Assembly: GCA_944319735.1 (NCBI GenBank)
Contig: CALUEU010000004.1
Location: forward strand, 102,858-166,857
Direction of reading: 5' to 3'
DNA from: an uncultured Methanomassiliicoccus sp.
GTDB taxonomy: Archaea > Thermoplasmatota > Thermoplasmata > Methanomassiliicoccales > Methanomassiliicoccaceae
Length of the DNA: 64,000 nucleotides
Below the pieces are notes generated by a model. That model saw nothing but the letters and a program-made list of their open reading frames with translations, searched no databases and was not told where the DNA came from. Below, in pieces: positions 7,841 through 15,628 of the stretch; position 1 is the stretch's first letter; every line of letters begins with the position of its first letter. The position numbers and the translations under genes are program-made.

Positions 7841-9031
7841 ATGAAACCGCGATACTTTACCGCGACTGATGATGATATCAATGCATGCAGGACTACAGAC
7901 ATTTATTTCGTACGCACAATGGAGATTTTAAAAGCCAAAGGCATGCTCGATGAGGAAGCCTTTGCAGAAATGACCGTAGGGTCACTTCCTAACTGCTGGA
8001 AATGGGGAGTATTTTGCGGTCTGGAAGAAGCACTGCGCTTCATGGAAGGCAGAGATGTTGATATTTATGGAGTTCCAGAAGGAACGATCTTTCCTTCAAG
8101 GACGCAGAGCGGTCTGAAACTTCCGCTTTTGAGTCTGGAAGGAAAATATTCTGAATACTGCATGCCGGAAAGTCCCATGCTGGGTTTCATGTGCCACTCT
8201 ACTGGAGTAGCGACTATGGCGGCAAGATGCAGAATCGTTGCTGAAGACAAGCCGATGATGGCATTTGGCGTTAGGCGTTCCCACCCGGCAATCAGCCCTA
8301 TGCTCGACAGATCATCATACATCGGAGGCTGCGACGGTGTGTCTTCGTTAATGGGTGCAGAGATCATCGGCGAAGAGCCGAACGGCACCATGCCTCATGC
8401 TTTGATTGTAATGATGGGTTCCTCAAAACTTGCATTTGCTGCTTTTGATGAAATAATTGATTCTTCAGTTCAGCGCATTGCACTTGCTGACACATATTCT
8501 GATGAAAAGTCCGAAGCTGTTCTGGCTGCTGAAACAATAAAGGACCTATACGGAATACGTTTGGATACACCCGCTTCTAGAAGAGGCTCATTCCCCGAGA
8601 TAATCAAAGAAGTCAGATGGGAGCTGGACATCCGTGGATTTACTGATGTAAAGATCATTGCATCCGGTGGCCTCGATGAAACAACCATTCCTGACCTGAT
8701 TAAAGCAGGCATAGACGGCTTTGGGGTGGGAACATCAATCTCAAATGCCCCGACGGTGGACTTTGCATTAGACATTGTAGAAAAAGATGGAAAGCCTGTT
8801 GCCAAACGCGGCAAGCTTGGCGGCAGAAAACACGTATTCAGATGTCCTGACTGCAACTCCTGGGAAATATCTTCTGATGAATCAGCTGTTCCAGTGTGTC
8901 TCTGCTGCGGCTCAGATATGAAGCCTGCTTTTGAAAAACTGATGGAAGGCGGAAAGAGAATTTACAAAGAAAAATCTCCGAAAGAAATAAGGAGTCACGT
9001 CCTTAAACAGCTGGAGACAATGGAACTATGA
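7841..9031 (+). CDS. pncB: Nicotinate phosphoribosyltransferase (archaeal type)
   Basis: A 396-residue enzyme that makes nicotinate mononucleotide from nicotinate and PRPP in the NAD salvage (Preiss-Handler) route. The N-terminus MKPRYFTATDDDINACRTTDIYF, the phosphate-binding GGLDE near residue 277 and the GVGTSISNAP loop near 297 are typical of the family. A zinc ribbon (CPDC...CLCC) sits at about 338-361, as in archaeal members. It overlaps the next gene by 4 nt (ATGA), so the two are translationally coupled. Confidence 0.93.
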   Translation: MKPRYFTATDDDINACRTTDIYFVRTMEILKAKGMLDEEAFAEMTVGSLPNCWKWGVFCGLEEALRFMEGRDVDIYGVPEGTIFPSRTQSGLKLPLLSLEGKYSEYCMPESPMLGFMCHSTGVATMAARCRIVAEDKPMMAFGVRRSHPAISPMLDRSSYIGGCDGVSSLMGAEIIGEEPNGTMPHALIVMMGSSKLAFAAFDEIIDSSVQRIALADTYSDEKSEAVLAAETIKDLYGIRLDTPASRRGSFPEIIKEVRWELDIRGFTDVKIIASGGLDETTIPDLIKAGIDGFGVGTSISNAPTVDFALDIVEKDGKPVAKRGKLGGRKHVFRCPDCNSWEISSDESAVPVCLCCGSDMKPAFEKLMEGGKRIYKEKSPKEIRSHVLKQLETMEL

Positions 9032-9453
9032 GTTCAGAAAAAGGTCCGGTCTTAATCTCAAGGGAAGAAGGATACAGATTCAGAATATCCTTCTCTTCTG
9101 ATAAGATTGAAAACATCCGAATGGATGAGCCGGAGCCGCTCGGTACCGGAAACTTTCCTAATGCCGGAAAACTTCTCGCAGCTGCTGTAGGAAACTGTCT
9201 CTGCGCCTCCCTTACTTTTTGTTTAGAAAAGTCCAGACTGGACTGCTCTGATATTTATGCGGAAGTTACAACACATGCTGAGCGCAATGAGAATGACCGT
9301 ATCAGAATCACCGGCATAGATGTGCACATTGTACACGGCATAGAAGACTGTCCTAAGCTCCGCCACTGTCTAGATATTTTTGAAGATTATTGTACTGTAA
9401 GCAGAAGTGTTGCTGAAGGAATAAAAGTTTCAGTTGTGACTTCAAAAGAATGA
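9028..9453 (+). CDS. OsmC/Ohr-family protein
   Basis: A 141-residue protein of the OsmC fold. It shows the helix segment with the first conserved cysteine (LLAAAVGNCLCASLTFCLEK) and a C-terminal cysteine motif (DYCTVSRSVAEGI), matching the two-cysteine peroxidase active site of OsmC/Ohr proteins, which reduce organic hydroperoxides. An extra Cys pair near the first site (CLC) is unusual. It is coupled to pncB by a 4-nt overlap. A link between NAD salvage and peroxide defence is possible but is inference. Confidence 0.85.
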   Translation: MSSEKGPVLISREEGYRFRISFSSDKIENIRMDEPEPLGTGNFPNAGKLLAAAVGNCLCASLTFCLEKSRLDCSDIYAEVTTHAERNENDRIRITGIDVHIVHGIEDCPKLRHCLDIFEDYCTVSRSVAEGIKVSVVTSKE

Positions 9454-9510
9454 CCGACTTTGAATATCGTGCACATACCCTGTATGTGAATAATTAATGA
9501 AGGTGATAAT

Positions 9511-10191
9511 ATCAACAACACTCAAGTTTCTGATGTGTTATATACACATGCTGACAATTCTCAAACAAACGCAAATTCTATGAGACATGCAGAACTAAGT
9601 GATGCTAATGCCTTAGCAGAATTTCTGGTAGAACAGTTTTGGGAATCAGAACAGTTTGATTTTCTTACAGAAGGCCTTGCAGATCCGAAAGGCACGTTGG
9701 AGAAGCTTGCCGCATCAGACTTGTATATCAGCATAACAAAAGGTGACGTATACATACACGGTGAAAAATCTATTACGGGAATCATAGCTGGAGTTCCTGC
9801 AAAAGAATACTCTATACTCAATTTGTTAATTAATTCCACAAATACAAGAAAAATCATCCGTGAAGTACCAAGACATGATCTGAATTTGGTATTGAATAAA
9901 ATGAAGCTTCAAAAGAAGATCCACAACAGAACTTGGTTTAAGAAATACAGTAAGAATTGTTATTACATTTCTCAGGTTGCAGTTTCAAAACAGTCCAGAG
10001 GATCGGGAATATTTCGTAAAATGATCACCCCTGTTATTGAAGACTGTGAAAGAAAAAATATGGACATTGTGTTAGAAACATTTACAAAATTCAACGTTCA
10101 GATGTATGAACATTTTGGTTTCGAATTAGTTGAAACTCATGCAAGTGATGAATTGCCGTTTTCAGATTACTGTATGATAAAAAAAGTGTAA
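9511..10191 (+). CDS. GNAT-family N-acetyltransferase, possible AUC start
   Basis: The C-terminal half carries the GNAT acetyl-CoA motif: ISQVAVSKQSRGSGIFRKMI (R/Q-x-x-G-x-G/A variant), then ETFTKFNVQMYEHFGFELV typical of motif B. The substrate is unknown. The start is uncertain. An AGGTGA ribosome binding site at 9501-9506 is 4 nt before an in-frame ATC at 9511 (226 residues). A GTG at 9535 and an ATG at 9580, just before the GNAT-like MRHAELSDANALAEF, are the standard alternatives but lack a ribosome binding site. It is convergent with the ABC permease, with a shared hairpin. Confidence 0.8.
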   Translation: MNNTQVSDVLYTHADNSQTNANSMRHAELSDANALAEFLVEQFWESEQFDFLTEGLADPKGTLEKLAASDLYISITKGDVYIHGEKSITGIIAGVPAKEYSILNLLINSTNTRKIIREVPRHDLNLVLNKMKLQKKIHNRTWFKKYSKNCYYISQVAVSKQSRGSGIFRKMITPVIEDCERKNMDIVLETFTKFNVQMYEHFGFELVETHASDELPFSDYCMIKKV

Positions 10192-10211
10192 AAGAGGTTT
10201 AGAAACCTCTT
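10192..10211. terminator. Bidirectional hairpin between convergent genes
   Basis: A perfect 9-bp inverted repeat, AAGAGGTTT at 10192-10200 and AAACCTCTT at 10203-10211 with a 2-nt spacer. It overlaps the last codons of the permease and follows the acetyltransferase stop by 0 nt, so it could serve both strands. Confidence 0.55.
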
Positions 10212-11002
10212 CTTTTGAAAATCATAACAGCAAAGAAGGATGCAAACACGCCCCATGCTACCATGACCATTGCGGAAAGTGCTGGATCAGCCACATAGTA
10301 CCACGCAGATCTTATCGGATCAACATATACAACCGCTGTAGATGCACCATTTAATACAGTGGTAATACTGCCTGATGAGTACGTCATGCTTAACCAAGGT
10401 TCAATACCATTGCCGGCAAACAGTTGGGATATATAAGCTCCAACTATCAAAAGAACTATTATCGTCACAGATGTGGCAGTATTGTTCTTCTTACAATATG
10501 CACTGAATATCAGTGCTACTCCTGTAGCTCCAAATACATATGCAATCATGAGGCCTAAAGATATCCAGATTTTACCATATATTGCTCCCGTTATTGTGTA
10601 AGACATCACTGCTACTATCAGGTAATATATAACCATCATAATTACCGATACAAAAAATCCTGCTAGAAATTTGCCTGCAAATATTGATTCCTTTTTGATA
10701 GGTCTTGTGAACAGCAGCAGACCGGTTTTTTCTTCATATTCTGAAACTAGAAGGCTTGATGAAAACACAGCCACAGCAACTATTGCCAGTATCTTGATAA
10801 AATTCATATATATTATGATGAAATCTTTGGATTCTGAAGGAAATTGCAGACCTAATTGTGTATACATCACATAGATTAGTATGTGTATTATTGCAATCAG
10901 TAATATAAATCCAATTAGCTTCTTTCCTCTTAGATACTTGTGAAACTCTTGACTCATCACAACTCCGATTTGTCTCAAATCGTCAATAATTTCAAACGTC
11001 AT
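10199..11002 (-). CDS. ABC-2 type transporter permease
   Basis: A 267-residue membrane protein with about six hydrophobic segments and the ABC-2 signature region SEYEEKTGLLLFTRPIKKESIFAGKF, where the permease docks on its ATPase. It starts immediately after the ATPase stop (adjacent codons), so it is the last gene of a three-gene operon. Single ABC-2 permeases of this size usually work as homodimers in export or membrane-remodelling systems. The cargo is unknown. Confidence 0.9.
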   Translation of the reverse strand: MTFEIIDDLRQIGVVMSQEFHKYLRGKKLIGFILLIAIIHILIYVMYTQLGLQFPSESKDFIIIYMNFIKILAIVAVAVFSSSLLVSEYEEKTGLLLFTRPIKKESIFAGKFLAGFFVSVIMMVIYYLIVAVMSYTITGAIYGKIWISLGLMIAYVFGATGVALIFSAYCKKNNTATSVTIIVLLIVGAYISQLFAGNGIEPWLSMTYSSGSITTVLNGASTAVVYVDPIRSAWYYVADPALSAMVMVAWGVFASFFAVMIFKRRGF

Positions 11003-11947
11003 TTATATCGACTCCTTTACAAGATCTAGATATGATGTTTCAAGGCTATTTTCAGCGCTGGAAAGGCTGTATACTTGTATATTCAAAGCTCCTATGTCAC
11101 TGAGAAGCTGTGCCTGTTCAGCCAATCCCCCTTTCAAAACGATCTCAATGCTTTTCTTTCCGACATATTTAGCTTCAGTTACATTGCAGATATTTTTTAT
11201 TTTTTCTAAAATATCATCATTTGTTTCATTTATCAGCTTAATCTCTATTTTCCTTACTCCATTCACACCTATGACGTTTGAAATGTCATCATTAACAATG
11301 AGTTTTCCTCGGCTGACCACCGCTACCCTGTCACACAGGTCATTTACCTCGTGGAGCATATGTGAACTCATTAGAATTGTAAGACCCTCTTTTCTTCTTA
11401 GATCTTTTAAGATTTCTCTGATTTCAGCCATCCCTCTTGGGTCCAGACCTGATGTAGGTTCATCAAGAATGATTATATCTGGATTGTTAAGTAAAGACTG
11501 CCCCAAAGCGATTCTTTGTCTCATTCCTTTGGAGAATGTTCCGAGTTTGTTATCGGCCCACTCAGTCATCTTTACTTTTTCAAGAATCTCATCCGTTTCT
11601 GTAGCTATGCGTTCTTTCGACATACCAAGAATTTTACCAAGATACCTGAACGTTTCACGTGGAGTCATATATGCATAAAACTCCGGTGTTTCAACCACTG
11701 TACCTACGTTCTCTAAAGCATTCTTTGGTTGAAGTGCAACATCGTATCCGTTTAGATAAACTGATCCAGATGTAGCTCTAGTCAGATTGGATAAAATTTT
11801 TAATGTAGTGCTTTTTCCTGCCCCGTTTGGACCAAGCATGCCTGTGAAACTATTCTTTTTTACAGAAAGGGAAAGATCGTCAACGGCAGTAAATCTCTTA
11901 TATACTTTAGTCAAGTTTTCAATTATTATGGGGTCTTCATTTGTCAT
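11003..11947 (-). CDS. ABC transporter ATP-binding protein (ABC-2 export type)
   Basis: A 314-residue ATPase with Walker A GPNGAGKST at about 38-46, the signature FSKGMRQRIALGQ (SKGMR instead of SGGQ, common in this exporter class), Walker B IIILDEPTSGLDP and the switch histidine in SSHMLHEV. The C-terminal 80 residues form the extension seen in NatA/CcmA-like ATPases. It overlaps the upstream gene by 4 nt and abuts the permease, so all three gene products are probably made together. Confidence 0.95.
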   Translation of the reverse strand: MTNEDPIIIENLTKVYKRFTAVDDLSLSVKKNSFTGMLGPNGAGKSTTLKILSNLTRATSGSVYLNGYDVALQPKNALENVGTVVETPEFYAYMTPRETFRYLGKILGMSKERIATETDEILEKVKMTEWADNKLGTFSKGMRQRIALGQSLLNNPDIIILDEPTSGLDPRGMAEIREILKDLRRKEGLTILMSSHMLHEVNDLCDRVAVVSRGKLIVNDDISNVIGVNGVRKIEIKLINETNDDILEKIKNICNVTEAKYVGKKSIEIVLKGGLAEQAQLLSDIGALNIQVYSLSSAENSLETSYLDLVKESI

Positions 11948-13092
11948 AGATCTACCCCCGTTGATTCAAAATTAAATTCTATGTTGGATATGTATGGAGT
12001 ATCATAAATATATTTGTGTTGATATATACTTCCTTCAATTGTTATCTTTTCAAGAGTTTTTCCAGTTTTATCGTATATTGAATTTATAGTATAATTCCAC
12101 TCATGTGTTGTTAGGTCCTTGTCCGTATATGCATAATTCACATTGTGACTATACCTAATACTTATGATTTTATCATCTACAATTTCATAATACCTCTCAT
12201 TTCCAAAATGCCCCCCATCCGTGCAGGGAACATACATTTTTAAATATTGTTCGTCAATGTTAGAATCATCATCGAGTGTTAAGGTGAATTCTTTATACAT
12301 CCCATATGCATTGATGAAAGTATTTGTTAAAAACTTATTATTTGATATCGTTTTAATATTTAAGTTTGCAGAATGGTTATTTGTCACTGCATCTTCATAA
12401 TTGTCATTCATGTAAACCTTTTCATTACCTCCCATTTGAACATTTTGTACATCTCCTGTTTTACCGGTTTCATAGTCTCCTTCAGCAACCGAAGCCTGGT
12501 AAAGTTTTGCAGTTATGGACATATTTGTAACCATACTATTGGATTCGACATATGCTAAACCATGTATCTGGCATTCAATTTTATAAATTAAAGGTTTATC
12601 AATTCCAATATAATATGTATAAATTTGGCCAGATGTAGGGCTGACATACTCATACACATTGCATTTAAGACTCAGATTTTCTACAATTATTGCATCTGTT
12701 CCTTTATACGTAGATCCTTCTGGAGTCAAGTTTTCAGCATCAAGCCACATGAATTCATTTTGTTTATTTGTATTTCCATTAGCGTCTACTAAGCTATTAA
12801 CCTGCACCGTTAAAATAGAATAGATTTTATTATCTAAAATAAATAGTAATGACTGATATGCCCTTCCATTATCTATTTTATATATCTTGCCATCGTCTAC
12901 ATCTTTAATTTCACCTGAAAGCTTAAACGCCATATCCGCGCTGTAATCTGATTGTCCATTTGGGATAATCTGCATTTCTGATTCCAAAGTATTATGATAT
13001 GCAGAGAAGCCCGCAACAACCACAACCAACAGGATAATTACTACAATTAATGAGATAATTTCGTTTTTTGCTTTCTTAATTTTTCTATTAAT
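11944..13092 (-). CDS. Signal-anchored extracytoplasmic protein of ABC operon, possible AUU start
   Basis: It is the first gene of the ABC operon. The body (about 340 residues) is polar, beta-rich by eye and has no recognised domain; repeated Tyr/Asn/Asp-rich strands suggest an extracellular protein. A TTG at 13029 would cut the hydrophobic anchor in half. Extending to an in-frame ATT at 13092 gives NRKIKKAKNEIISLIVVIIL, a basic stretch then a full membrane anchor. A GGTGA ribosome binding site lies exactly 4 nt before this ATT. No ATG or GTG exists in frame upstream of the anchor. It overlaps the ATPase by 4 nt, so it is probably a dedicated partner or cargo-binding subunit. Confidence 0.75.
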   Translation of the reverse strand: MNRKIKKAKNEIISLIVVIILLVVVVAGFSAYHNTLESEMQIIPNGQSDYSADMAFKLSGEIKDVDDGKIYKIDNGRAYQSLLFILDNKIYSILTVQVNSLVDANGNTNKQNEFMWLDAENLTPEGSTYKGTDAIIVENLSLKCNVYEYVSPTSGQIYTYYIGIDKPLIYKIECQIHGLAYVESNSMVTNMSITAKLYQASVAEGDYETGKTGDVQNVQMGGNEKVYMNDNYEDAVTNNHSANLNIKTISNNKFLTNTFINAYGMYKEFTLTLDDDSNIDEQYLKMYVPCTDGGHFGNERYYEIVDDKIISIRYSHNVNYAYTDKDLTTHEWNYTINSIYDKTGKTLEKITIEGSIYQHKYIYDTPYISNIEFNFESTGVDL

Positions 13093-13501
13093 TGCATCAC
13101 CCCCATGCTACAGAAGGAGTATTGTTTGTACACTATTTATAAAGTATTATAGATTTTTTCATTTGTATGATGTATACTTTTGCGGCAGATAATTTTAATA
13201 TTTGATTACAATAATATACAACAATTGATGACTATTGATCATTATTTCCATGATGAACTATTGAAACTATAGTTAATGTTTTTTTAATGCAGTGCTGGAT
13301 GAAACCAATTATTTATCTTTAATATATCATCCAATTTGATTACAATCTGACTCTTCTTAGTATCTATAATCTATATGTAGAATATCTTGAGCAAATCTTT
13401 ATATTGAGTCCTTCAATAGTTTCGCTCTCGTTTCAGTATCGGGCAATCTTGTTGTAATATTTCAACATGCTTGTTTAACACTGAAGGACGGTCAGGCAGA
13501 T
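13093..13501. other. AT-rich intergenic region
   Basis: About 410 nt between the divergent ABC operon and the small Cys-rich gene, with no credible gene. A TTTATATTG element near 13399-13407 could be a TATA box for a rightward transcript, but its distance to 13502 would leave a leader of about 70 nt. Confidence 0.35.
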
Positions 13502-13702
13502 ATGTTCGGTCCATATTTGATAGGCAAAGCACTGTGCGACTGTGGCGAATTGGCGGATTTGGATGAAGAAGTAATCATCAGAAAGAAGCTTCTCGGCAAA
13601 TCCATAGAGTGCAGAGCATGTCGAAACAGGAGAATTTCCGAAGAACTTGAGACAGATGACGAAAGGTCTGAATCTTTTGATAATCTTTGTAATGATTGCT
13701 GA
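13502..13702 (+). CDS. Small Cys-rich acidic protein, unknown function
   Basis: A 66-residue frame. An N-terminal CDC pair, a CRAC pair at about residues 37-40 and a CNDC-like end (C-x2-C) give six cysteines in three pairs, which would suit one zinc site or a small metal or Fe-S fold. The charged spacing (DLDEEVIIRKKLLGKS) looks like a real protein rather than noise. No strong ribosome binding site is visible. No family was recognised, and it could still be a chance frame. Confidence 0.5.
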   Translation: MFGPYLIGKALCDCGELADLDEEVIIRKKLLGKSIECRACRNRRISEELETDDERSESFDNLCNDC

Positions 13703-13818
13703 TTTTGTTTATAATTGTAACAGCATTTAACTTGAGCGACACTATATTTTCTCTAATTTTGTGTGATTCCGATTGTAAGCGGAAATTATACAAAGAGGAT
13801 GTAATGAAAACAATCTCG

Positions 13819-14259
13819 TCATTTTATCTCAAATACTTCTGAATGGAAATTTGCATAATATCGTCCCCTGTCTGCAACAAACTTCAGTACGCAGTAATCT
13901 GGATCGGTCACTCCTGCAGGATAATATTTGTCATCACCATCCTGCCAAATCATTTCTTTACTGGCAGAGTCTTCCAATATTTCCATGTGGCCTATCAACA
14001 TAACTCCTCTGACAAATCGCCTGTCACAAAAGTAGATGCTGGCATTGGGATTTTTTCTATACTGTGCCACCCGCATGGATGATGTGTTCGTTGTAAAATA
14101 AAACTCTTTGATGCCAATGCGTTTACGGGGTGGGAGCATGGCCTTCATATTGGGAAATCCATCTTCTGAAATAGAAGCGATAAAGGAAACCCCTTGTTTA
14201 TCAATTAGATTTCCTATTGTTTTTTCAGCATCGCGCATCATATCTTTACTCTCCTTCAA
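13819..14259 (-). CDS. Pyridoxamine 5'-phosphate oxidase-like FMN-binding protein
   Basis: A 146-residue split-barrel flavin protein of the PPOX/general-stress-protein-26 group: VSFIASISEDGFPNMKAM near 24-41, FYFTTNTSSMRVAQYRKNPNASIYF at about 53-77, and VMLIGHMEIL. These match the FMN-binding strands of the family. Substrates of such stand-alone proteins are mostly unknown (flavin, F420 or haem have been found in relatives). Several in-frame ATGs exist at the start (codons 1, 7 and 8), so the N-terminus is uncertain by a few residues. Confidence 0.88.
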   Translation of the reverse strand: MKESKDMMRDAEKTIGNLIDKQGVSFIASISEDGFPNMKAMLPPRKRIGIKEFYFTTNTSSMRVAQYRKNPNASIYFCDRRFVRGVMLIGHMEILEDSASKEMIWQDGDDKYYPAGVTDPDYCVLKFVADRGRYYANFHSEVFEIK

Positions 14260-14566
14260 CTTCTGATTTACTAAATGCCTGATCTCCGCCTCATCGGCTC
14301 TTCAGTACAGCATTTACAGACTTCTGTTCAGCTTGACCCAAAGATTCTATGCATGTTAAATTGTTTTCTGCCATGTTCTTTTATTATAATCACATCATTC
14401 TTTTTATACGGATTCAGAAAATGTGTTTCATCCATTAAAATCGCCAAAAGAGATTACTATGCCCACACTTCACGATGTGATGCTATTCATCATAAAACAG
14501 GATGATTGATGCTACATATTCTCAAATGTGCATCATTTATGCCAGTGGATTTTTAACTGGGATGTC
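14260..14566. other. Intergenic region upstream of G3E GTPase
   Basis: About 310 nt between the divergent PPOX gene and the GTPase promoter. A 76-codon rightward frame is present but has no ribosome binding site, no family resemblance and an unusual Cys/Ser-rich composition; it is taken as noise. Confidence 0.35.
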
Positions 14567-14600
14567 TTTAAATACGCCTAACTGGATAGAAGCTTAGGCG
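14567..14600 (+). promoter_or_regulatory. TATA box and palindromic operator for the GTPase gene
   Basis: CTTTAAATA at 14567-14575 resembles an archaeal TATA box about 35 nt before the ATG. Right after it is a perfect inverted repeat, CGCCTAA at 14575-14581 and TTAGGCG at 14594-14600 with 12 nt between. It covers the expected transcription start, where a bound repressor would block initiation. The half-site resembles metal-repressor (DtxR/MntR-type) half-sites, which would suit a metal-handling GTPase; this link is inference. Confidence 0.5.
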
Positions 14601-14606
14601 ACTTAT

Positions 14607-15206
14607 ATGGATATGATTGTCATTGCTGGATTCCTGGGATCTGGAAAAACAACTCTTGTACTTTCATCAGTCAAAGACATCTATGAGCGATATGGTAAAA
14701 AAGTCGCAGTTGTCGTTAATGATTTTGGTACCATAGGAATTGATGGAAAAGTGATGGAAAAGTATGGTCTGCAGGTTAAAGAACTTGCAGCCGGCTGTGT
14801 GTGCTGTACTTTAGGCCCCAGCCTTCTCATAACTGTCAAGGAGATCTATGAGAACATACACCCGGATATCATAATTGTAGAACCCACAGGCATAGCAAAT
14901 CCAGAGTCTGTGGTAGCAGTTCTGTATCAGGCAGAAGAGGAATGGGTGCCTGAAAAAATAAGCTCAGTGGTTATTGTAGATGCAAACCGGTTTCCTGTGC
15001 TTATGAAAGCGTTTGAGAGGCCTTTGAAAAATCAGCTCAATACATCTGACTTTGTAGTAATCAACAAAATAGATACTGTAGATGAAACTGCACTTTCAGA
15101 AATAAAAATCAAAATCGAAGAGCTTGCTCCAGGCAAGCCGGTTGTATGTGCCTCAGCTTCTCAAAATAAAAATATTTCAGAAATCGTTGACAAGCTGGTG
15201 AACTGA
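14607..15206 (+). CDS. G3E-family (CobW/HypB-like) GTPase
   Basis: A 199-residue P-loop GTPase: GFLGSGKT at 8-15, the metal-binding GCVCC motif at 63-67 (the CxCC of COG0523 proteins), EPTG at 92-95 and the guanine-binding NKID at 153-156. Such proteins deliver metals or activate metallo- or corrinoid enzymes. It is short: the CobW C-terminal domain is absent and the next gene, overlapping by 1 nt, might supply it in trans. The palindrome over its promoter suggests metal or cofactor control. Which metal is involved is not visible. Confidence 0.88.
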   Translation: MDMIVIAGFLGSGKTTLVLSSVKDIYERYGKKVAVVVNDFGTIGIDGKVMEKYGLQVKELAAGCVCCTLGPSLLITVKEIYENIHPDIIIVEPTGIANPESVVAVLYQAEEEWVPEKISSVVIVDANRFPVLMKAFERPLKNQLNTSDFVVINKIDTVDETALSEIKIKIEELAPGKPVVCASASQNKNISEIVDKLVN

Positions 15207-15622
15207 TGCTGACAGATGACTTCACCGCATATGCTGCTAAAGTAAACATCAGTCTGAAGGAACCTGTGTCTGCAGCCTCCATTCAGAAAAAACTGACTAC
15301 TTTTCTGGCACTTATTGCATCTGAATGTTCTGATAACGGAGCATATCTGATAGGACACATAAAATGTGTAGTTGAATCTGAAAAGGGATTTTATGCTTCA
15401 AGCATCACTGCACCTACAGACACTCCTTCGGTAAGGGGAGAAATGACTGACGGCTCTGAGTCTTTGGACGTCATCGTCAATGTGCTTCTTTACGGTTTAG
15501 ACAAGGTAACTGTGAAACAGATAACAAAGTCAGCCGTGCCAGTAGCACTTTCATTTGTAGATGCTGAAATAAAAATCTGGGATTTAGAAGATAATGAAAA
15601 TCAGCCGATTCACTTCGGCTGA
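15206..15622 (+). CDS. Unrecognised partner of G3E GTPase
   Basis: A 138-residue protein whose ATG overlaps the GTPase stop by 1 nt, so it is translated with it. No family was recognised with confidence. The centre (SIQKKLTTFLALIASECSDN, then GHIKCVVESEKGFYA) has the order of a helix followed by strands that loosely recalls a CobW C-terminal domain; a split GTPase is one reading. Its last 13 nt overlap the convergent topoisomerase gene, and both ends lie in one hairpin. Confidence 0.75.
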   Translation: MLTDDFTAYAAKVNISLKEPVSAASIQKKLTTFLALIASECSDNGAYLIGHIKCVVESEKGFYASSITAPTDTPSVRGEMTDGSESLDVIVNVLLYGLDKVTVKQITKSAVPVALSFVDAEIKIWDLEDNENQPIHFG

Positions 15623-15628
15623 TCTTTT
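15600..15628. terminator. Bidirectional hairpin at convergent gene ends
   Basis: ATCAGCCGA at 15600-15608 and TCGGCTGAT at 15615-15623 around a 6-nt loop, followed by TTTTT. It lies inside the overlapping 3' ends of the GTPase partner and topA. Confidence 0.6.
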
